64,000 bases of DNA from positions 1,364,001 through 1,428,000 of the forward strand of contig NZ_OZ156465.1 of the NCBI RefSeq assembly GCF_964212655.1, given 5' to 3'. The stretch is from Candidatus Thiodiazotropha sp. LNASS1. GTDB lineage: Bacteria > Pseudomonadota > Gammaproteobacteria > Chromatiales > Chromatiaceae. Both the position numbers and the translations under genes were made by a program. This document shows positions 1 to 9,021 of this stretch, one piece after another (the first letter of the stretch is position 1; each line of letters starts with the position of its first letter). The notes under the pieces were generated by a model. That model ran no database searches. It was given only the letters and a program-made list of their open reading frames with translations, and was not told the origin of the DNA.

Positions 1-31
1 TTATCGATCGGTGATCAGGTAGATTCAATTG

Positions 32-53
32 AGCGGCTCCCATCGGAGCCGCT
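32..53 (-). terminator. Hairpin terminator downstream of the YbaK-type gene
   Basis: A perfect 9-bp stem (AGCGGCTCC / GGAGCCGCT) closes a 4-base loop, ten bases beyond the stop codon of the minus-strand gene ending at 63. The tract after the stem on the minus strand is only moderately T-rich (CAATTGAATC), so efficiency is uncertain. The stem could also serve a plus-strand gene left of the window. Confidence 0.6.
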
Positions 54-62
54 GATTGTGTT

Positions 63-533
63 TCAGTGATGGCGACTTATATCCACCGGTTCAGCATCAC
101 CCAGCAGGTGGGCGAACTGTTCACCTGAAACCTTGATCAAGTGTTCGTGATCACCCGACTCGAAATAGACCTCGGGTTGATTCAACAATGTTCTGTCAAC
201 CAGAGTGATCAGCTTGTACGCAGTACCGAGGGGTGGTATGGCGCCCCGTTCGCAGTCGGGAAAGAGCTGTATCAACTCATTCTCGGTGGCAAGGCCTACC
301 TCTCTATCGAGCAAGCGATGCAGTTTTCCCAGGTGGACATGGTAATCGCAGGGCACAACCACCATCATGTACTCATCCCCCTCCTTGACGATGACTGCCT
401 TGGCTAGATGGTCACTCTCCACATGGGCGGCGCCGGCACTCTCCATACTGGATTGGGTATGTTTATGGGCGATCAGCTCATAGGGTATGGCTTGTCCCTC
501 CAAATAGGATCGGACGGTATTGGAAACACTCAT
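63..533 (-). CDS. YbaK/prolyl-tRNA deacylase (EbsC) domain protein
   Basis: 156 residues spanning a single YbaK/aminoacyl-tRNA editing domain, the fold that hydrolyses mischarged tRNA in trans or sits inside ProRS. Family features seen include the N-terminal YELIAHKHTQSS stretch, the KAVIVKEGDEYMMVVVP core strands around residues 45-62 and the GAIPPLG loop around residue 97, which lines the substrate pocket. The lysine in KAVIV (about residue 45) matches the family's conserved lysine. GGAGG lies 6 bases before the ATG. This is a free-standing deacylase subtype rather than clearly E. coli YbaK, so the amino-acid specificity cannot be assigned. It appears monocistronic. Confidence 0.85.
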   Translation of the reverse strand: MSVSNTVRSYLEGQAIPYELIAHKHTQSSMESAGAAHVESDHLAKAVIVKEGDEYMMVVVPCDYHVHLGKLHRLLDREVGLATENELIQLFPDCERGAIPPLGTAYKLITLVDRTLLNQPEVYFESGDHEHLIKVSGEQFAHLLGDAEPVDISRHH

Positions 534-845
534 GGCTTACCTCCAAATGGCTAGTCAGATGAAAGGCCACTTCGCATAGGGTTATTTACGGTATACCACA
601 AAAAAATGACAGCGTTTTGAATCGATGAAGGACTCTATATCAATTTTAGCCGATCCTCAGCATTGTGTTGGGAACGAATTTGCAGGTACCGACAAATAAT
701 ACGAGGTCATGGCGTCATCAGATCGTGCTGGATTAATTATTTCATTTGCATTGTTGGGTGACGATAAACATTGGTCACTGATTTTGTCGGCTACAGAGAA
801 TACAAGTGAGGTAATCGGATTAGTGTTATCAGGTCCTAGGGCATT
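534..845. other. Intergenic region, no gene seen
   Basis: About 310 bases between the YbaK-type gene and the 3' end of the TIR/WD40 gene. I see no hairpin terminator, RNA gene or convincing coding frame. One 53-codon frame at 709-870 has a GAGG before its ATG but runs into the neighbouring gene antisense and shows no protein-like pattern. Confidence 0.5.
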
Positions 846-3140
846 TCAAAAATCCGAAAACGTTTGTTGATGAACTTCATCAACACCTGTACTAGCGATA
901 TATTCACTCCATTCGGCCCGGGTAAGATTTCTCCCGGCAACCTGCCTCGCCAGACTCAGGAGCTCAACATCGCTGAGTTGCGCATAACGATTGTTAATTC
1001 CTGAGCCTGCAGCAGGTTTCTCGAACATCCATAACCAAGGCGGACCATCTTCATCCAGTGTAACCAGCCAGTCTTTGTCTGGTGCGAAAATGATCTCTTC
1101 AGTCTCTATCTGCCTGCCAAAGAATGTGAAGGGCTGTTGTGCCGGATTACTCATGTCGAAATCCCATACCATCGGTTCCGCCGCCAACACCAAGAGAGCA
1201 TTTCTGTTTTTGAAAAACCCCAGTGAAGATACCCCGCGTCCCTTGACATCAAATTCACGCATCATGCGCAGCTCCCTGTTGTCGCGTTTCGATTCGGCAT
1301 AGTCGTTCAAATCCCAGATGCGCACCTTGGAATCGTATCGGCTTGCCGCGGCGATCCAGCGATCGTCACTGCTGAATGTAATATGATTCACCTCTTCCGG
1401 CAGTGTCAAATAGGCCCGATACGACTCATCTCCCAAGTGCCACAGTGTCACACCCCTGTCGTTGTCACCGCTATCGCCAACCTTCCATCCGACAACCGCA
1501 AGCCAATTCCCATGGGTACTGACATCCAGCATGGAGATGGCCCTGGACTGTAGAAAGTCTTTCTTATCGATGGCAATCCGCCATGCGTTATTGTCAAGGC
1601 GCCATAAGTCAATCTTGCTGCCGCTTACCGCCAGGCTGTTATCAGTATCGGCAGCGGCAAGCCATCGACTGTTCGCGCTGAAACGCAAAAGGCGTATACC
1701 GGCACTTCCTGCCAGCTTTTGTGACATACCGGCTCCACCTTCATCAAGGTTGCGCAGATCGATCAGATTCGGTGTGAGATCGCGATCGAGTATAGCCAAC
1801 CAGTTTCCATCGTCGGTAAACACCATATCGTCCAAATCGCCCCAGTGTTCACCAATCTTTGATAGAGGCAATTCAGTACGGATGTTTTGTGTATCCATGA
1901 GGCGGACCGTATATTTGCCTTCAACTACGATCAACCAACGCCCATCCAGCGTGAGCGCTACTGGTTGAGCATCGACCTCCACTACCTCTTTGCTCTCCAG
2001 GTTCACGAGATATTGAGTTGGCTTGTTTTCATCGTCGGATTCAGCCTGCACCATAAACCAGTTGCCTACGGGTCCATAGGTACGCTGTACCTTGCCTTTT
2101 GACCAGGGAATCAAGTGATACGATTTGGATAGTCCATATGCATCAAGTTCGATAAAATGCAGTCCGTTGCTGCTTGCAAATACGATTGAATCACTGTCGA
2201 CAGAAAATGATGAGTAATAGGAACCAGCCAGTCCTTTGGCCATCGGCCTTGCCATGTAAGTCGTTAGCAGTTTTGCCAAAGTCTTGCGCACTTCCTGTAC
2301 CGTTTGTTCGCCTGCCCGCTGGGTAATACGCATACCCTCCGCCGCGAGAAGGATCGCTAACTGAGGATTGGCACTCACCAGATTTTCCGCTTCCGATGCC
2401 AGGTTAAGGGCAACAGTTCGGCGATGATTGACTTGGGCTTGTTCGAAATTATCTGCCGTTTTTGTACGTTGTATGAGGAAGAGCACTGCAAGAGACAGTA
2501 CAATGAAGAGCCCGATCGAGCCGACTACAATGGTTCTTCGACGTATTCGCGTCGCGAACGTCCGGCTCTCTTCAATATATTCTTTTTGCAGTTCGGTTGA
2601 GGCCGGCTCTTTGCCTAAAATGGATTGTTTCAACCACTCCTCCGCCGAGATGAGATCATCGCCGCGAAGCACATAACTCGAATTCCGCTCCTTTATATCC
2701 CACTCGCGTGCGCGTATGTGTAAGCGTGTATGGCGGCGCACCCAATCATGGTCTGTCTCAATGGTTTCAATCAGTTTTTCCAGACCATCGGTATAGGCTT
2801 CACCTTGATCGAATGGCAGCCAATTCAGTTTTCTCAACTGTTGTGGTACCTGTGCGGGATCGACAGGACGGTAAACTATCGGAATCAATCGCTTATAGTT
2901 TGACAACGCATAGTTTATCTCTTTCTCACATTCAGCGGATGCTGCCGATTCAGGGCTGATCACAAAGATCACGGCCTGGGCTGAATCAATTGCCTGTTGG
3001 ATTTCCGGACGCCATTCAACCGCATAAGGAATGCTGTCTTGATCGACCCAGACTTGATAATCTCTCTGTGTAAGGCTTTCTCGTAGTTTAACTACGAAAT
3101 CCGTATCCACCCTGGAATATGAGATAAAGATATCATCCAT
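846..3140 (-). CDS. Membrane-anchored TIR domain / WD40-like beta-propeller protein
   Basis: 764 residues. An N-terminal TIR domain (1 to about 130) begins with the typical DIFISYSRVD and carries the CEKEI motif. Glu74 sits where the NADase glutamate of SARM1-type TIR domains lies. A basic linker leads to one strong transmembrane helix (about 203-225), then a short helical segment (NLASEAENL...AILLAAEGM) and a C-terminal beta-propeller from about residue 290. The propeller has repeated blade motifs such as DGRWLIVVE, DGNWLAILD, NSRWLAAAD and DDRWIAAAS. The TIR should be cytoplasmic, but propeller sidedness depends on topology. TIR plus propeller proteins are known in bacteria, mostly as putative signalling or NAD-depleting effectors. 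No adjacent gene suggests a partner. No strong ribosome binding site precedes the ATG. Confidence 0.8.
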   Translation of the reverse strand: MDDIFISYSRVDTDFVVKLRESLTQRDYQVWVDQDSIPYAVEWRPEIQQAIDSAQAVIFVISPESAASAECEKEINYALSNYKRLIPIVYRPVDPAQVPQQLRKLNWLPFDQGEAYTDGLEKLIETIETDHDWVRRHTRLHIRAREWDIKERNSSYVLRGDDLISAEEWLKQSILGKEPASTELQKEYIEESRTFATRIRRRTIVVGSIGLFIVLSLAVLFLIQRTKTADNFEQAQVNHRRTVALNLASEAENLVSANPQLAILLAAEGMRITQRAGEQTVQEVRKTLAKLLTTYMARPMAKGLAGSYYSSFSVDSDSIVFASSNGLHFIELDAYGLSKSYHLIPWSKGKVQRTYGPVGNWFMVQAESDDENKPTQYLVNLESKEVVEVDAQPVALTLDGRWLIVVEGKYTVRLMDTQNIRTELPLSKIGEHWGDLDDMVFTDDGNWLAILDRDLTPNLIDLRNLDEGGAGMSQKLAGSAGIRLLRFSANSRWLAAADTDNSLAVSGSKIDLWRLDNNAWRIAIDKKDFLQSRAISMLDVSTHGNWLAVVGWKVGDSGDNDRGVTLWHLGDESYRAYLTLPEEVNHITFSSDDRWIAAASRYDSKVRIWDLNDYAESKRDNRELRMMREFDVKGRGVSSLGFFKNRNALLVLAAEPMVWDFDMSNPAQQPFTFFGRQIETEEIIFAPDKDWLVTLDEDGPPWLWMFEKPAAGSGINNRYAQLSDVELLSLARQVAGRNLTRAEWSEYIASTGVDEVHQQTFSDF

Positions 3141-3505
3141 CGCAAATAATCACTGTCCATCATAATTCATTGGAGTATGGCCGCATGCTAAGCAGTCAGA
3201 TCATTCAATTATATCTGATTACATCTGACATACCGGGACATACTGGATCAGCAATACACGACAACATTGTTCCTGGTACTACGCAGCTCTTCGCTAAATA
3301 TTGAATCAGATTCATACGCATAGGCTTTCACATGGCGTGCAGATCTTTGTAAAAGTTCCATAACTGCTTTTATAGAAGTAACTTTTGCGACTTACATTCA
3401 GCTTTCGATCTTGTATCTCATATTTTTAACCCCGCCACTATGTTGCACCGCACAATTTTCACCTATACTATGCACTATATGCAATTGCTCCGCGGAGGTA
3501 TGGCG
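3141..3505. other. Intergenic region with a promoter near its right end
   Basis: AT-rich 365 bases between the divergently oriented TIR/WD40 and GNAT genes. Apart from the promoter at 3443-3471 and the ribosome binding site at 3494-3498, I recognise nothing. Confidence 0.5.
3443..3471 (+). promoter_or_regulatory. Sigma-70-type promoter of the GNAT gene
   Basis: TTGCAC and TACTAT are separated by 17 bases. The predicted transcript start (about 3478) is just upstream of the GGAGG at 3494-3498, supporting translation from the ATG at 3506 rather than from ATG codons further upstream. Confidence 0.5.
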
Positions 3506-4249
3506 ATGAGCAAACAACTGAAAATCGATGCAGAGTACTGCGAACGAATCATCCTGGATTCCGGTGATTGCGTCTGTCTGCGGATGGTCCGGCCTACCGA
3601 TAAGGCGACAATGCAGCGCGCCTTTACTGAGCTTTCCGGACCTTCCCGCCATAAACGATTCTTCGGTGCAAAACAGTCCCTCACCAAGGAGGATCTGCGT
3701 TATTTCACCGAGACTGACGGCTGGGACCATTTTGCTCTGGGGGCGGTAGTCATCGGTGAAGACGGCCGTGAAGGGGATGGGCTGGGAGTGGCCCGTTACA
3801 TCCGGTTGCAGGAAGACTACGAGTGCGCGGAAGTCGCCATTACCGTCATCGACCGAATGCAGGGCAAGGGAATCGGCCGCATGTTACTGGAACGCCTGAC
3901 CACTGCTGCTATCGAGCGGGGCATTCTGAGATTTCGTTTCGAGTGTCTGGCCTATAACCAGGAGATGCAAAACCTGGTAAAGAAGGTCTGCCGTGTTGTT
4001 GAGACCCGTTCTGACGGTGAGATCATGATTGCCGAAACCGACCTTCCCCGCCAGGATCCGGAGACTACCCCGATCACTCAGGAGCAAGTGTTCCTTTTTT
4101 ATGATCTATTTCGTGCCATGGCGATCCACTCTGTGGATCTACAGATGAGCCTGAACCGGGCGGCTGTTAATCGGACCATGAAGACAACTTTCATAGGCGC
4201 CGACCTACTGAAGCGGATCAAGCGCCCTGACCTCTTCATGTCGCGCTGA
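3506..4249 (+). CDS. GNAT family N-acetyltransferase
   Basis: 247 residues. The central part holds a GNAT fold. Motif A (acetyl-CoA pyrophosphate loop) reads QGKGIGRMLLERL, preceded by the strand CAEVAITVID. The N-terminal LRMVRPTDKATMQRAF matches the first strand-helix seen in the GNAT domains of protein acyltransferases. The C-terminal 60 residues extend past the fold and are not recognised. GGAGG lies 7 bases before the chosen ATG. The substrate (protein lysine or small amine) cannot be read from sequence. No operon partner: the next gene is on the opposite strand. Confidence 0.85.
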   Translation: MSKQLKIDAEYCERIILDSGDCVCLRMVRPTDKATMQRAFTELSGPSRHKRFFGAKQSLTKEDLRYFTETDGWDHFALGAVVIGEDGREGDGLGVARYIRLQEDYECAEVAITVIDRMQGKGIGRMLLERLTTAAIERGILRFRFECLAYNQEMQNLVKKVCRVVETRSDGEIMIAETDLPRQDPETTPITQEQVFLFYDLFRAMAIHSVDLQMSLNRAAVNRTMKTTFIGADLLKRIKRPDLFMSR

Positions 4250-4394
4250 GACCCAGGTCGGGAAGAAAGCTGGTTAAGTATAAAAAGTAAGGCCATGTAA
4301 GCCCGGCATTGACCTGCGCCGATATCGTCCTGAGGATAGTCCTTAGAGACTTTCCGCTGATTAAGCGGTAGATGAAAGCGCCCGTACTGAAATT

Positions 4395-5405
4395 TTACTC
4401 GTCGAAAACCTGGAACCGGTCACCCGGTTTGATCTCGGGTGACACCACTCTTACCCATCCCTTCTGCGGACCATTGGAGCGCCCCAGGTAGACCACTGAA
4501 ATCTCGTTTCCATCCGGACGCTTCAACCAGTATTGCTCGTAACGTTGCTGAAGCGCACGCTCGGGTATCAGCACGGCGCCGGAACGCATCGGAATATCAA
4601 GTGCCAGGTCGACCCTCAATCCCCCCCTGTATGCAGGCAGGCCGGTGGAGAGTTCGAGTTCAAGATGTATCTTGCGTGACTGCTCGTCGAATGCAGGTGA
4701 TATCCTGATTATCCTGGCCGGCAATTCCTCTTTAAGTTCCGGCAGATAGACTATGAGTCCCGCCTCCGCTTGTGTCTGCAAGGCCTGATACTCCACCACA
4801 CTGAGCGCAAATGGCGCCACCAGACGACTGTAATCGCCAATCTCGACCACCGGTTCTCCGGCGCTGACCCACTTGCCCGGTTCGACATGGCGCGCGATTA
4901 CCCGCCAACCGGCCGGTGCCTCAATGCAAAGCCGCTCCTTGCGCTCTTTCAATATCTCGGCCGCAATAATTAACGCTTCGATCTGGGTTTGGGTCTTGTC
5001 CAGATTGCGCTGTGCCGTATCCATTTGGCTTTGGGTCGAGCTGTTTTTTTTCAACAATTTGCTGTAACGGGCCACCTCCTTTCGAAAATAGGCTTTATCA
5101 ACCTTCAATGCCTTGCGTTCTGCTTCATTTGCACGCAATTCAAGATCCAGATAGGTATCATCAAGACAAGCAAACGGCACTCCCTCCTCGATACGGTCGC
5201 CAATATCAGCATTTACGGATATGATACGCCCCGCTTGTTCCGCGGAGAGGGTTAGCTTTGAGTGGGCCCGGGTAAAACCAGACTGTATCTCTCTTTGCAC
5301 TGCGGCCTTCACCTGCACTAAATTTTCCGCTGCAAAGAGCCCGGAGACAGAAATCACTGAGATGAGTAAAGACAATAAAACGCGCAATCTCATAGTGCGG
5401 TACAT
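4395..5405 (-). CDS. Orphan HlyD/RND-type periplasmic adaptor protein
   Basis: 336 residues with an N-terminal signal peptide (hydrophobic to about residue 25, FAAENLVQ after cleavage). The barrel-sandwich (lipoyl-like) half-motifs are present: LSAEQAGRIISVNADIGDRIEEGVPFACLD near 52-82 and the matching APAGWRVIARHVEPGKWVSAGEPVVEIGD near 160-190. A coiled-coil hairpin of about 70 residues lies between, followed by a beta-barrel domain. These are features of membrane fusion proteins linking an inner-membrane pump to an outer-membrane channel. No permease, ABC ATPase or TolC gene is adjacent, so it is either an orphan working with a distant pump or the remnant of a larger operon. Confidence 0.85.
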   Translation of the reverse strand: MYRTMRLRVLLSLLISVISVSGLFAAENLVQVKAAVQREIQSGFTRAHSKLTLSAEQAGRIISVNADIGDRIEEGVPFACLDDTYLDLELRANEAERKALKVDKAYFRKEVARYSKLLKKNSSTQSQMDTAQRNLDKTQTQIEALIIAAEILKERKERLCIEAPAGWRVIARHVEPGKWVSAGEPVVEIGDYSRLVAPFALSVVEYQALQTQAEAGLIVYLPELKEELPARIIRISPAFDEQSRKIHLELELSTGLPAYRGGLRVDLALDIPMRSGAVLIPERALQQRYEQYWLKRPDGNEISVVYLGRSNGPQKGWVRVVSPEIKPGDRFQVFDE

Positions 5406-5708
5406 CCTATAACTCAGGCATAGACTGAGACTGTATATGCAAGGCTAAAATATATGATGTTCGGATCGAGTTAACTGTAGTTACCCTGTTGATTAATGCA
5501 ACGGGTATCAGGTCACTGATTTTTAATGGATATCCGATCATTATCACATTTTTGCCGATGGCTTGCGAATCTTATAGAAACCTTTCTGTTGGGTGTATGC
5601 AGTGTATGGCCAGAGAGGGGGAGAATGCCGCTACGGTTTTTCTTACGGAATGATATGCGGTTCACCTATTGATCCATGCCTATTCAACAATCCGCCACTC
5701 AATATGAC
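5406..5708. other. Intergenic region, nothing recognised
   Basis: About 300 bases between the adaptor gene start and the promoter of the ribbon-helix-helix gene pair. I see no coding frame, RNA or clear hairpin. Confidence 0.45.
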
Positions 5709-5737
5709 TTGTGTATAAATGTGTGTATGTGTATAAT
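5709..5737 (+). promoter_or_regulatory. Promoter with repeated TGTGTATA motifs
   Basis: TTGTGT and a perfect TATAAT are 17 bases apart, about 32 bases upstream of the ribbon-helix-helix gene. The spacer contains three direct TGTGTAT(A/G) repeats (5710-5717, 5722-5729, 5728-5735). Direct repeats overlapping the promoter are a common arrangement for autoregulation by ribbon-helix-helix dimers, so these are candidate operator half-sites. Confidence 0.55.
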
Positions 5738-5769
5738 TAAATCATTGTATCAGCGGAGTCTTCAATATC

Positions 5770-6045
5770 ATGGCCACTGCCGAAAATCTGGTCCGCAAAC
5801 AGATCATGCTGTCTACCGACAACATTGAAAAACTCGACAAACTGTCCAAGCAACGCGGCACTTCTGCTGCGGAGATCGTAAGACTGTCGATAGAATCCTA
5901 TGATCCCGATTCAGCGGACATAGAGGAAAATGAATTGCTGGAACTAGTTTCCGAACGCTTGAAAGAAGCGATCAAGGAGACAGCCAGCACCAGGAGACGT
6001 CTCAATAAAGCGCTCAAAAAACTGGAATCACAGGAAACGAAATAG
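5770..6045 (+). CDS. Ribbon-helix-helix (CopG-like) DNA-binding protein
   Basis: 91 residues. The N-terminal RKQIMLSTDNIEKLDKLSKQRGTSAAEIVRLSIESY has the strand-helix-turn-helix pattern of ribbon-helix-helix repressors (DNA-contacting strand KQIML, helix 2 starting at TSAAEIVR). Residues about 50-91 are charged and predicted helical, suited to pairing with the coiled-coil product of the next gene. The stop codon overlaps the GTG of that gene by one base, so the two are translationally coupled. Tandem TGTGTATA repeats in the promoter make autoregulation plausible. It resembles antitoxin organisation, but no known toxin fold is present. Confidence 0.7.
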   Translation: MATAENLVRKQIMLSTDNIEKLDKLSKQRGTSAAEIVRLSIESYDPDSADIEENELLELVSERLKEAIKETASTRRRLNKALKKLESQETK

Positions 6046-6230
6046 TGTCAGGTTTTAAAGAGATGCTGTTGGATGTACTGCGTCTGACAGACGAAGTAAA
6101 GCGCATGAATAAGGACATCGAACGGGTTGAATCGATCATGCTCGATGTAGACAAACGGGTGGTTCGCCTGGAAACCATCGTCGAGATTGCGAAGTCACAA
6201 GGCGGCCAACCAAAACTGCCAAAGAAGTAG
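6045..6230 (+). CDS. Small coiled-coil protein coupled to the ribbon-helix-helix gene
   Basis: 61 residues from a GTG that overlaps the last base of the upstream stop (TAGTG), typical of coupled translation. Residues 5-50 have hydrophobic heptad spacing (MLLDVLRLTDEVKRMNKDIERVESIMLDVDKRVVRLETIV), implying a coiled coil. A Gly-Gln-Pro-Lys tail follows. I do not recognise a family. It may be a partner that oligomerises with the upstream DNA-binding protein. A toxin role is possible but unsupported. Confidence 0.55.
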   Translation: MSGFKEMLLDVLRLTDEVKRMNKDIERVESIMLDVDKRVVRLETIVEIAKSQGGQPKLPKK

Positions 6231-6261
6231 CGAAAAGTGAAATCGTGGCGGCTTTAAAAGG

Positions 6262-6657
6262 CTATGCTGCAGTCTCCGGGGGCCGTTCGGTCATGGGATG
6301 CAATCTTGCTTCCGCCTCGATCCGCTTACCATTGCCCCACGCCCTTACCGCTTCCACAAACCAACCCTGACGCGTCGGATGCGGACGGATGATATCCTGT
6401 TCTACAACGAAACTGCCATCGCTGTAAAAACGGAGCTGCCCGAATTTCACACCCTTTTTGTCATGCCAGTCACCGACCAGTTCATATTCACTGCTTGATG
6501 GATCGCGCTCAAGCCGGTAGTTGGCTTCGATCGGTTTTTTCAAGTCAATATCCTTCTGATCAAACCCCAGCCTGGCAGTCTCTTCATACATTCGATCGAT
6601 GATCTTATTGGCGAGTACTCTGATCTTGTAATAACGGATTGCGATTATCTCATCCAT
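6262..6657 (-). CDS. Conserved-looking hypothetical protein
   Basis: 131 residues from the ATG preceded at 5 bases by GGAGG; an in-frame ATG nine codons upstream lacks such a site. No signal peptide or membrane segment. The second half has alternating strands (YRLERDP...YELVGDWHDKKGVKFGQLRFYSDGSFVVEQDII...GWFVEAVRAWG), suggesting a small beta-sandwich. No catalytic motif is recognised. It is convergent with the ribbon-helix-helix pair. Confidence 0.6.
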   Translation of the reverse strand: MDEIIAIRYYKIRVLANKIIDRMYEETARLGFDQKDIDLKKPIEANYRLERDPSSSEYELVGDWHDKKGVKFGQLRFYSDGSFVVEQDIIRPHPTRQGWFVEAVRAWGNGKRIEAEARLHPMTERPPETAA

Positions 6658-7117
6658 CACAGCCTCCACTTTGATTGTATTCAACTACCGGAACGATACA
6701 GTCGCGATATTGACTCAATTCTGTTTCATTAGGGTGACTATTTCCTGAGGGATTTTTTACAATCAACCAGATTCTCTTAGGCCTACGCAAGCAGTAAATA
6801 AAGACAAAAAACCGGGACATGCCGGCTAGAATGGATACACCGGATCACCTTCTGACACTATGAATCTGAGAGTGACAGGCTGGTCATTGAAGGTGAGGGA
6901 GTTTTTGTACGGCACAGTAGAGATCTGTGTATCATATCAACAATAAGCAGATCGACCACATAACCGGACCGGTATCTTATGATTAATCAGTCAAAGAATT
7001 GAAGTACATTAAATGATAAGTATGTAATCGACTCTCATCTTGATTTCACGCAGCTGTCATGCCTGATAATGATCATCACGCAATCCATACAGCAAAAATC
7101 GGGTCAAACACAAAACG
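6658..7117. other. Divergent intergenic region, nothing recognised
   Basis: 460 bases between the divergent hypothetical gene and the hydrolase gene, AT-rich. I found no confident promoter, hairpin or coding frame. Confidence 0.45.
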
Positions 7118-8005
7118 ATGGCTCATGAAACAAAACTGGTGAAGCTCCCGGACAACAGGCATCTGGCGTATGCCGAATATGGAGATCCTGAGGGGGTGCC
7201 GGCCATCTACTTACACGGCTTTCCCGGCTCCCGCCTTGAGGCTCGCCTGTTTGACCTGCCGGCGCGTCAACACGGACTGCGGGTAATAGCGCCGGACCGT
7301 AATGGTCTGGGGCTGTCGGACCCAAAACCCGGAAGACGGCTCATTGACTGGGCGGTGGATGTGGAGGATTTGGCCGATAACCTGAAGCTAGAGCGGTTCT
7401 TTCTGATAGGCATCTCAGGTGGCGGGCCCTACGCCCTGGCCTGTGCGCACAAATGTGCTGAACGCTTGGATGGGCTGACCCTGGTCTGTCCACTTGGCCC
7501 CCTGGATCAACCCGCTTTGCTCGAATCCATGCGCTGGCCCGCCAGGATCAATTTCAGGTCAATTCGAGACACCCCTTGGCTTTCGAATATCAGTTTCCGG
7601 ATTACGATCGTACCGCTGACACAACTCTGGCCTCAGTGGATATATCAGATAATGCTTGGCATGGCAGTACCACCTGATGTTGCCGTCCTCAACCGCTCTA
7701 CCGTACGCAAGGCGATAACCGCCTCTATCCGTGAAGCGGTACGTCAAGGGGCAGATGGAGTGCTGCAAGAGATGTCCCTGTATACCCAACCCTGGGGATT
7801 CGACCCGGCAGAGATCACCATACCGATACAACTCTGGCACGGTACAGCCGATAAAACAGTGCCTATTCTACATGGCCTCACACTTGCCGAAAGATTGCCT
7901 GAGTGTGAGATGCACATCGTGGATGGTGAAGGACACTTCTCCCTGCCGATTGACAGTATGGAAAAAATTCAACGGCAACTCATCGGCAACCGGTTCAATG
8001 TATAA
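7118..8005 (+). CDS. Alpha/beta hydrolase
   Basis: 295 residues. Canonical fold: oxyanion region YLHGFPGSRLEARLFD (about 32-47), nucleophile elbow G-I-S-G-G near 108 and the catalytic histidine in GEGHFSLP near 272. The strand ending IQLWHGTADKTVPI supplies the acid aspartate. The N-terminal DNRHLAYAEYGDPEGVPAIYLHG is typical of esterases/lipases of the 2-hydroxymuconate hydrolase/proline iminopeptidase superfamily. The substrate is unknown. Cytoplasmic, no signal peptide. Monocistronic and convergent with the transporter gene. Confidence 0.88.
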   Translation: MAHETKLVKLPDNRHLAYAEYGDPEGVPAIYLHGFPGSRLEARLFDLPARQHGLRVIAPDRNGLGLSDPKPGRRLIDWAVDVEDLADNLKLERFFLIGISGGGPYALACAHKCAERLDGLTLVCPLGPLDQPALLESMRWPARINFRSIRDTPWLSNISFRITIVPLTQLWPQWIYQIMLGMAVPPDVAVLNRSTVRKAITASIREAVRQGADGVLQEMSLYTQPWGFDPAEITIPIQLWHGTADKTVPILHGLTLAERLPECEMHIVDGEGHFSLPIDSMEKIQRQLIGNRFNV

Positions 8006-8112
8006 AACAAGCGGAGGTCAATATACGGTAGTGGTCAGGTGTGACGTGTCGGAGGACAACATACTGGCACTCAAGTATCAAGGAGATACTATTTCTGAAC
8101 ATGCCGCATCCA

Positions 8113-9021
8113 TCAGGGATTGCGACGCGACCAATAGCCCGCCAGCATCGAACCGGTAAGATTATGCCAGATGGAAAACAACGCGCCGGGTAAGGCCGCA
8201 GCTACAGAGAAATATTTTACTGCAAGCGCCACACCAAGACCTGAATTCTGCATGCCTACCTCGATCGCCAGAGTACGGCACACCCGCTCGTCCCAGCCCA
8301 ATAATTTCGGTAACCAATACCCACCCACCAGACCGAGCAGGTTGTGCATAATAACCGCCAAAGCAATAGCCATACCCATATTGGCCAGGTTGCTCCGGTT
8401 GAGTGCCACAATAATCGCGATAATCACTACGATCGCCAACACCGAGAGCAAGGGAAAGATGTGCTTGAAAGCACCAAGCTTACGACCGAAAAGAGTGTTT
8501 ACCAGTACACCCAATGTTACCGGTAACAGCACAATCTTGAAGATGGACCAGAGCATGCTGGTTACCGGTACAGGTACTTTCTGTCCCACATAGAGCCAGG
8601 TGAGAATCGGCGTGGCAATTATCGCGAGTAGTGTAGAGGCCGTTGTCAGGGTAATGGATAACGCAACATCTCCACGAGCCAGAAAACAGACAACATTGGA
8701 TGCCGTGCCGCCGGGACAGGCCCCCACCAAAACCAGTCCTGCCATCAGGTAGGGCGGCAATCCCGATAATACAGCTATCAACCAGGCTGCAAAGGGCATC
8801 ACCATATACTGCATCAAAACACCAAATCCGATAACAACGGGCTTTTTCAATATATCAGTGAAGTTCTTCCAGGTAAGGGTCATACCCATGCCGAACATCA
8901 CCACGCCAAGCAGTGGCACGATCGCAGGTTTCATATCGACGAAGAGATCGGGCTCACCGTAGGCAACCAGAGAAAACAGCAATGCCCAGACAGGAAACAG
9001 TCGTGTGATATAATTAATCAT
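8113..9021 (-). CDS. Bile acid:sodium symporter (BASS) family transporter
   Basis: 302 residues with about nine to ten hydrophobic helices. Family signatures include the N-terminal FGMGMTLTWKNF, the discontinuous-helix motif GACPGGTASNVVCFLARGDVALSITLT near residues 102-128 (Na+ and substrate site) and the second repeat EVGMQNSGLGVALAVKYF near 256-273. BASS members carry organic anions such as bile acids, pantoate or keto acids with sodium, so the natural substrate here is open. The ATG at 9021 is preferred over a TTG two codons upstream. Confidence 0.88.
   Translation of the reverse strand: MINYITRLFPVWALLFSLVAYGEPDLFVDMKPAIVPLLGVVMFGMGMTLTWKNFTDILKKPVVIGFGVLMQYMVMPFAAWLIAVLSGLPPYLMAGLVLVGACPGGTASNVVCFLARGDVALSITLTTASTLLAIIATPILTWLYVGQKVPVPVTSMLWSIFKIVLLPVTLGVLVNTLFGRKLGAFKHIFPLLSVLAIVVIIAIIVALNRSNLANMGMAIALAVIMHNLLGLVGGYWLPKLLGWDERVCRTLAIEVGMQNSGLGVALAVKYFSVAAALPGALFSIWHNLTGSMLAGYWSRRNP

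Noticed and set aside
709-870. 53-codon plus-strand frame with a GAGG before ATG
   Set aside because: Overlaps the TIR/WD40 gene end antisense and has no protein-like pattern.
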